64,000 bases of DNA from Euonymus europaeus (taxonomy: Eukaryota > Streptophyta > Magnoliopsida > Celastrales > Celastraceae), in contig OY756972.1 of NCBI GenBank assembly GCA_963580455.1, forward strand, positions 2,805,001 to 2,869,000, given 5' to 3'. Position 1 is the stretch's first letter; each line of letters begins with the position of its first letter. Shown here in pieces: positions 61,346 to 64,000 of the stretch. The position numbers and the translations under genes are program-made. Under the pieces are notes generated by a model, which was not told the DNA's origin, ran no database searches, and saw only the letters and a program-made list of their open reading frames with translations.

Positions 61346-62069
61346 TCATAGTTTCCTGACCCTACGAGCAGTACCAGTTTTCTTCTCTGCGCCAAACAGA
61401 GACCTCTCAGAGCTAACCACAGGCAGAGGAGGCCTCTTGTTCTCTTTGGTCATACTTCTCAGCATATACCTCGGCGTCTCCATGGTCCTTTCCACAGAGT
61501 ACGCAGCAGATACCGACTTCCTCAAGTTCTCGAGCTTCTTGGCGTCCCTTCTCTTCGAATATTCCACCGTAACTCCTAGATTGTATGGAGCACTGGTTTT
61601 CTCTTGCTTCTCTGCTTCACCTTTCTTTCTCTTCAACCTCTCGTTCCTCCTCGCAGAGTACTCTTCATAGAACCTGCCTCGCTCGAACAACGAAGATGTG
61701 TCGGCGAACCCGCCGGTGTTTCTACCAGCGATGCCTCCTAGTTCGTTCTGGACCTTATTTGCCAGAGCCCGTAACTCGCATGATATGGTGCGGTATTCAG
61801 GTCGGAGATCCGGTTCTTCCATCTCGTAAATCCGGCTTGGTTTCTGTGATTTCGTCAACGAACCTAAACGAAATCAAAAAGTTAAATTAAAACTCACAAA
61901 AAAGAGAAGAAATTAGTCCAAATAAGTGTAAAAGATTTAAAAGGTTTTGATCAGATCTACCTGGTGGGGTTTGCAGAGAGCTAGAGTTGGATTGAACTGA
62001 GCGTCTAGGCCTGAGTCGAATCGGCGATTTTGGCAGTGGTGGCTTGCGATCGATTTTCATCCTCGACAT
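61346..62069 (-). CDS. Small basic protein of unknown family
   Basis: Two exons on the minus strand, 62069-61961 and 61863-61346, joined in phase to 208 residues. The splice sites are canonical and the frame is open throughout. The N-terminus is proline- and arginine-rich (KPPLPKSPIRLRPRR). A central helical part follows (EYRTISCELRALANKVQNEL, then SLFERGRFYEEYSARRNERL), then KKGEAEKQEK and a basic tail (PRYMLRSMTKENKRPPLP) ending ARRVRKL. There is no signal peptide or membrane segment, and the abundance of Arg and Lys suggests a nuclear or microtubule-associated protein. I believe similar proteins occur in other plants but cannot name the family, so no function is claimed. Confidence 0.75.
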
Positions 62070-63272
62070 CTGATCAGATTCAGAGAGAAACTGTATAAAG
62101 ATGGAGATAGCCGGCGATGGAGGTTTTAAGCTTGATTGAGTTTGGAGGATTTGAACCGCTCCTCTTATTTTGTTGCTTTTCTAACAATTTTGGCCTCTGT
62201 TTCTGGCTTTTATTGGGGACAAGGCGTCGGTTTAAATTTGAAGAGAGAGAAAGAGACTGGGAGCGCCTAACGGTCATATTTTTAATCAAACGGTCAAAAG
62301 GTATTAGGTGAGAGGTCAATACGCAATAATATGATTAGCTTCTGTATGGCAAAAAAAAAAAAGGAAAGATTCAAGGAGAATGCAAATGTTTACATAAAAT
62401 TTATTTGGGGTCTCATCTTTATCATAAAAAAAATTACATATTTATTTACATATGTAAAATACGATATTTTAATATAATTATATTAATAAAATATATATTT
62501 TTATATATTTTTCTCTACACATTTTCCTTCAAGTCAACCACTTTTCTCTCATTTATATTGCTCCCCTTAAATTTATACTAAAATTAATATTGAGACTCAC
62601 ATTTATTAAAAACATCAAGTTATATATTCATTCATATCAATAATACACATTTTTTCAATACAATAATTATATCAACAAAATACGTCTCAATACAGTTTTG
62701 TCGACCCATCAATATTGCACCCTTTTAATAATTGCTCTAATAAAACTGGTTTTACTCTTCTAAAATATTAGTTCATTATTTTTTGTTTTCCCTATTTATC
62801 GTGTTTTTATTTTTAGAAAATTTAGTTTTTAAGTAGTAATCTGTTTTTCTATGTTTTTTTTTTATAATGGACAATCAAAAGTGTTTTTTTAGGTTATTTT
62901 CTATTTTTTAGATAATAAAAATAAAAATATGCAATTAGAAATTCAAAATGATGAAATATATAATAAAAAAAGAGATAATGTTGTAAATCATAATGGAAAA
63001 GTACGAGACAGAGAACTTTTAAGTTCCGATAAAAATTCATGATTCGCCATGAATTTTCATCATTGTTGTAACCGACCCAATATAAGTAGAAATAATTTTT
63101 AATTAAACTCCAATTACGATTTGATATGATATTCGTCATTTTTTTTATTCAAAGGAATTGGAGGTGAGGGTGTTGAACTCACTCCCTATTTAAATGGTCA
63201 ATTCTTATATGTATAGCTATTGCCGTTTAACCACATGCTCTCTTGCAATATTCATTTATTTTTAATTTACCT
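62070..63272. other. Promoter of the 208-residue gene and AT-rich intergenic DNA
   Basis: The left 250 bases are the probable promoter and 5' leader. Beyond is very AT-rich sequence containing one CAATACA-type repeat and a possible SINE-like piece near 63165-63240. No gene is seen. Confidence 0.5.
62575..62735 (+). repeat. Dispersed CAATACA-type repeat, copy 5
   Basis: Starts ATACTAAAATTAATATTG, as copy 1 does, and contains TTTTTTCAATACAATAATTA, ATATCAACAAAATACG and CTCAATACAGTTTTGTCG, in the same order as the other copies. Confidence 0.65.
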
Positions 63273-63621
63273 CACGTTTGGTTGAGGAAAATAGGGGATC
63301 AGCCGAGTAAATGAGCTTTGTCAAAGCTCCTTCTCTTGTTTGATTTGTATAAAGCTCATGGCCCCCTATTCTCTTCTTGTGGAGAATAGTTATTTTTTAA
63401 ATGACAAATTTATCCTTCAATTAAAATCACATAAAATTATCAATTTATTAGAAAATGGTAATACAATATTTTAATCTATATTACAATCAATTCAAACTAA
63501 AACTCATGCTTATTCTCACATTAACCAAACATAAAATTTTTTATCTTTAAACTCATTCATCCCTCTCAATAAGTTAATGCTCAGCTCATCTTAAACTCAT
63601 TATCTCCTTCAACCAAACGTG
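63273..63621. mobile_element. MITE with 21-bp terminal inverted repeats (349 bp)
   Basis: The left end CACGTTTGGTTGAGGAAAAT and the inverted right end CACGTTTGGTTGAAGGAGAT are nearly identical. The interior is AT-rich without coding sequence. A clear target duplication is not visible, so the superfamily is unassigned. Confidence 0.72.
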
Positions 63622-64000
63622 TTGTTAGAGTTTTGAGTGCTATTCACATATACCATCATTTCATACCCCAAAGGGGAATTGAAGCTTAAAAAAGGCAAAA
63701 TTCTAGGTAGATAGTATTATGAGACTTATTAAAGGTAAAATCACTAATTTAAACTTATTTGTTATTAGGTCTAGTTTTTAGATTTTTTGTAATTAAGTTA
63801 ATTTTTTATTAGTTAAATTACATAAATGTCCTTTAAAATATGGAAAATCATTTCATTATTGTACATGGAAATCAGGTATGTTGAGCATACACGAGCCCGT
63901 AAGAGTTTACGAATTTGTTCCCCTTAAAATTTAACACTTATTGTTTAGGTTACAATATGAAAATCCGATATACTAACTCGTTAGGGTTTAGCGAATTCGT
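63622..64000. other. AT-rich end of window
   Basis: No recognisable feature. Confidence 0.5.

Overview
This is a nuclear segment of a eudicot (flowering plant) genome. Genes are split by AT-rich GT-AG introns, intergenic DNA is AT-rich and full of decayed transposons, and the protein families are plant-specific in architecture (NIN-like protein, RLCK-VII kinase, U-box/ARM ligase, 492-residue plant catalase, B2-type cyclin). The species cannot be named from the sequence. I rebuilt the spliced models by hand from reading frame, splice sites and family conservation. Nine genes look intact, eight of them multi-exon: a bromodomain protein (4947-8773 +), a single-exon GT92 glycosyltransferase (11925-13751 -), a receptor-like cytoplasmic kinase (20358-23748 +), a NIN-like transcription factor (27464-31466 -), a catalase (33678-38077 -), a U-box/ARM E3 ligase (41721-44879 -), a cyclin B2 (47761-50845 +), RNA polymerase III subunit RPC10 (51418-52524 -) and SmD3 (55956-58833 -). 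A tenth, a 208-residue basic protein at 61346-62069 (-), looks intact but I do not recognise its family.

Broken genes and mobile DNA fill the gaps. A TANGO2/NRDE-family pseudogene (3147-4305 -) carries a perfect 182-bp tandem duplication over one exon. A DPM1 pseudogene (59857-60875 +) keeps its introns but has lost the middle of the catalytic domain. A shredded piece of AP-1 gamma-adaptin (39283-40690 +) is interrupted by an A+T-rich repeat and by a nonautonomous hAT element, and the whole island sits between two diverged copies of one intergenic segment. Transposons include two 5'-truncated LINEs, a BED-zinc-finger hAT transposase relic, hAT-type elements with 8-bp target duplications (39846-40507 and 53949-54712), a TIR element in a SmD3 intron with an 11-bp target duplication (56509-57225), a terminal-inverted-repeat MITE (63273-63621), and several tRNA-derived SINE-like relics.

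The gene set reads as a conserved ancestral block. From memory, Arabidopsis chromosome 1 has DPM1, SmD3, CYCB2, CAT, NLP4, an RLCK, BRD1 and a TANGO2-like gene in the same order. If that is right, both the DPM1 and TANGO2 pseudogenes are positional relics that decayed in place. The genes do not form one pathway. They are housekeeping and regulatory genes: chromatin, splicing, Pol III, mitosis, peroxisomal hydrogen peroxide removal, nitrate-type transcription control and immune or developmental kinase signalling. I found no new multi-gene system. The most notable observations are the decay of two genes within the block, a probable GC-AG intron in the kinase gene, the nested AP-1 gamma island, a small dispersed repeat family, and M-phase promoter elements upstream of the cyclin.
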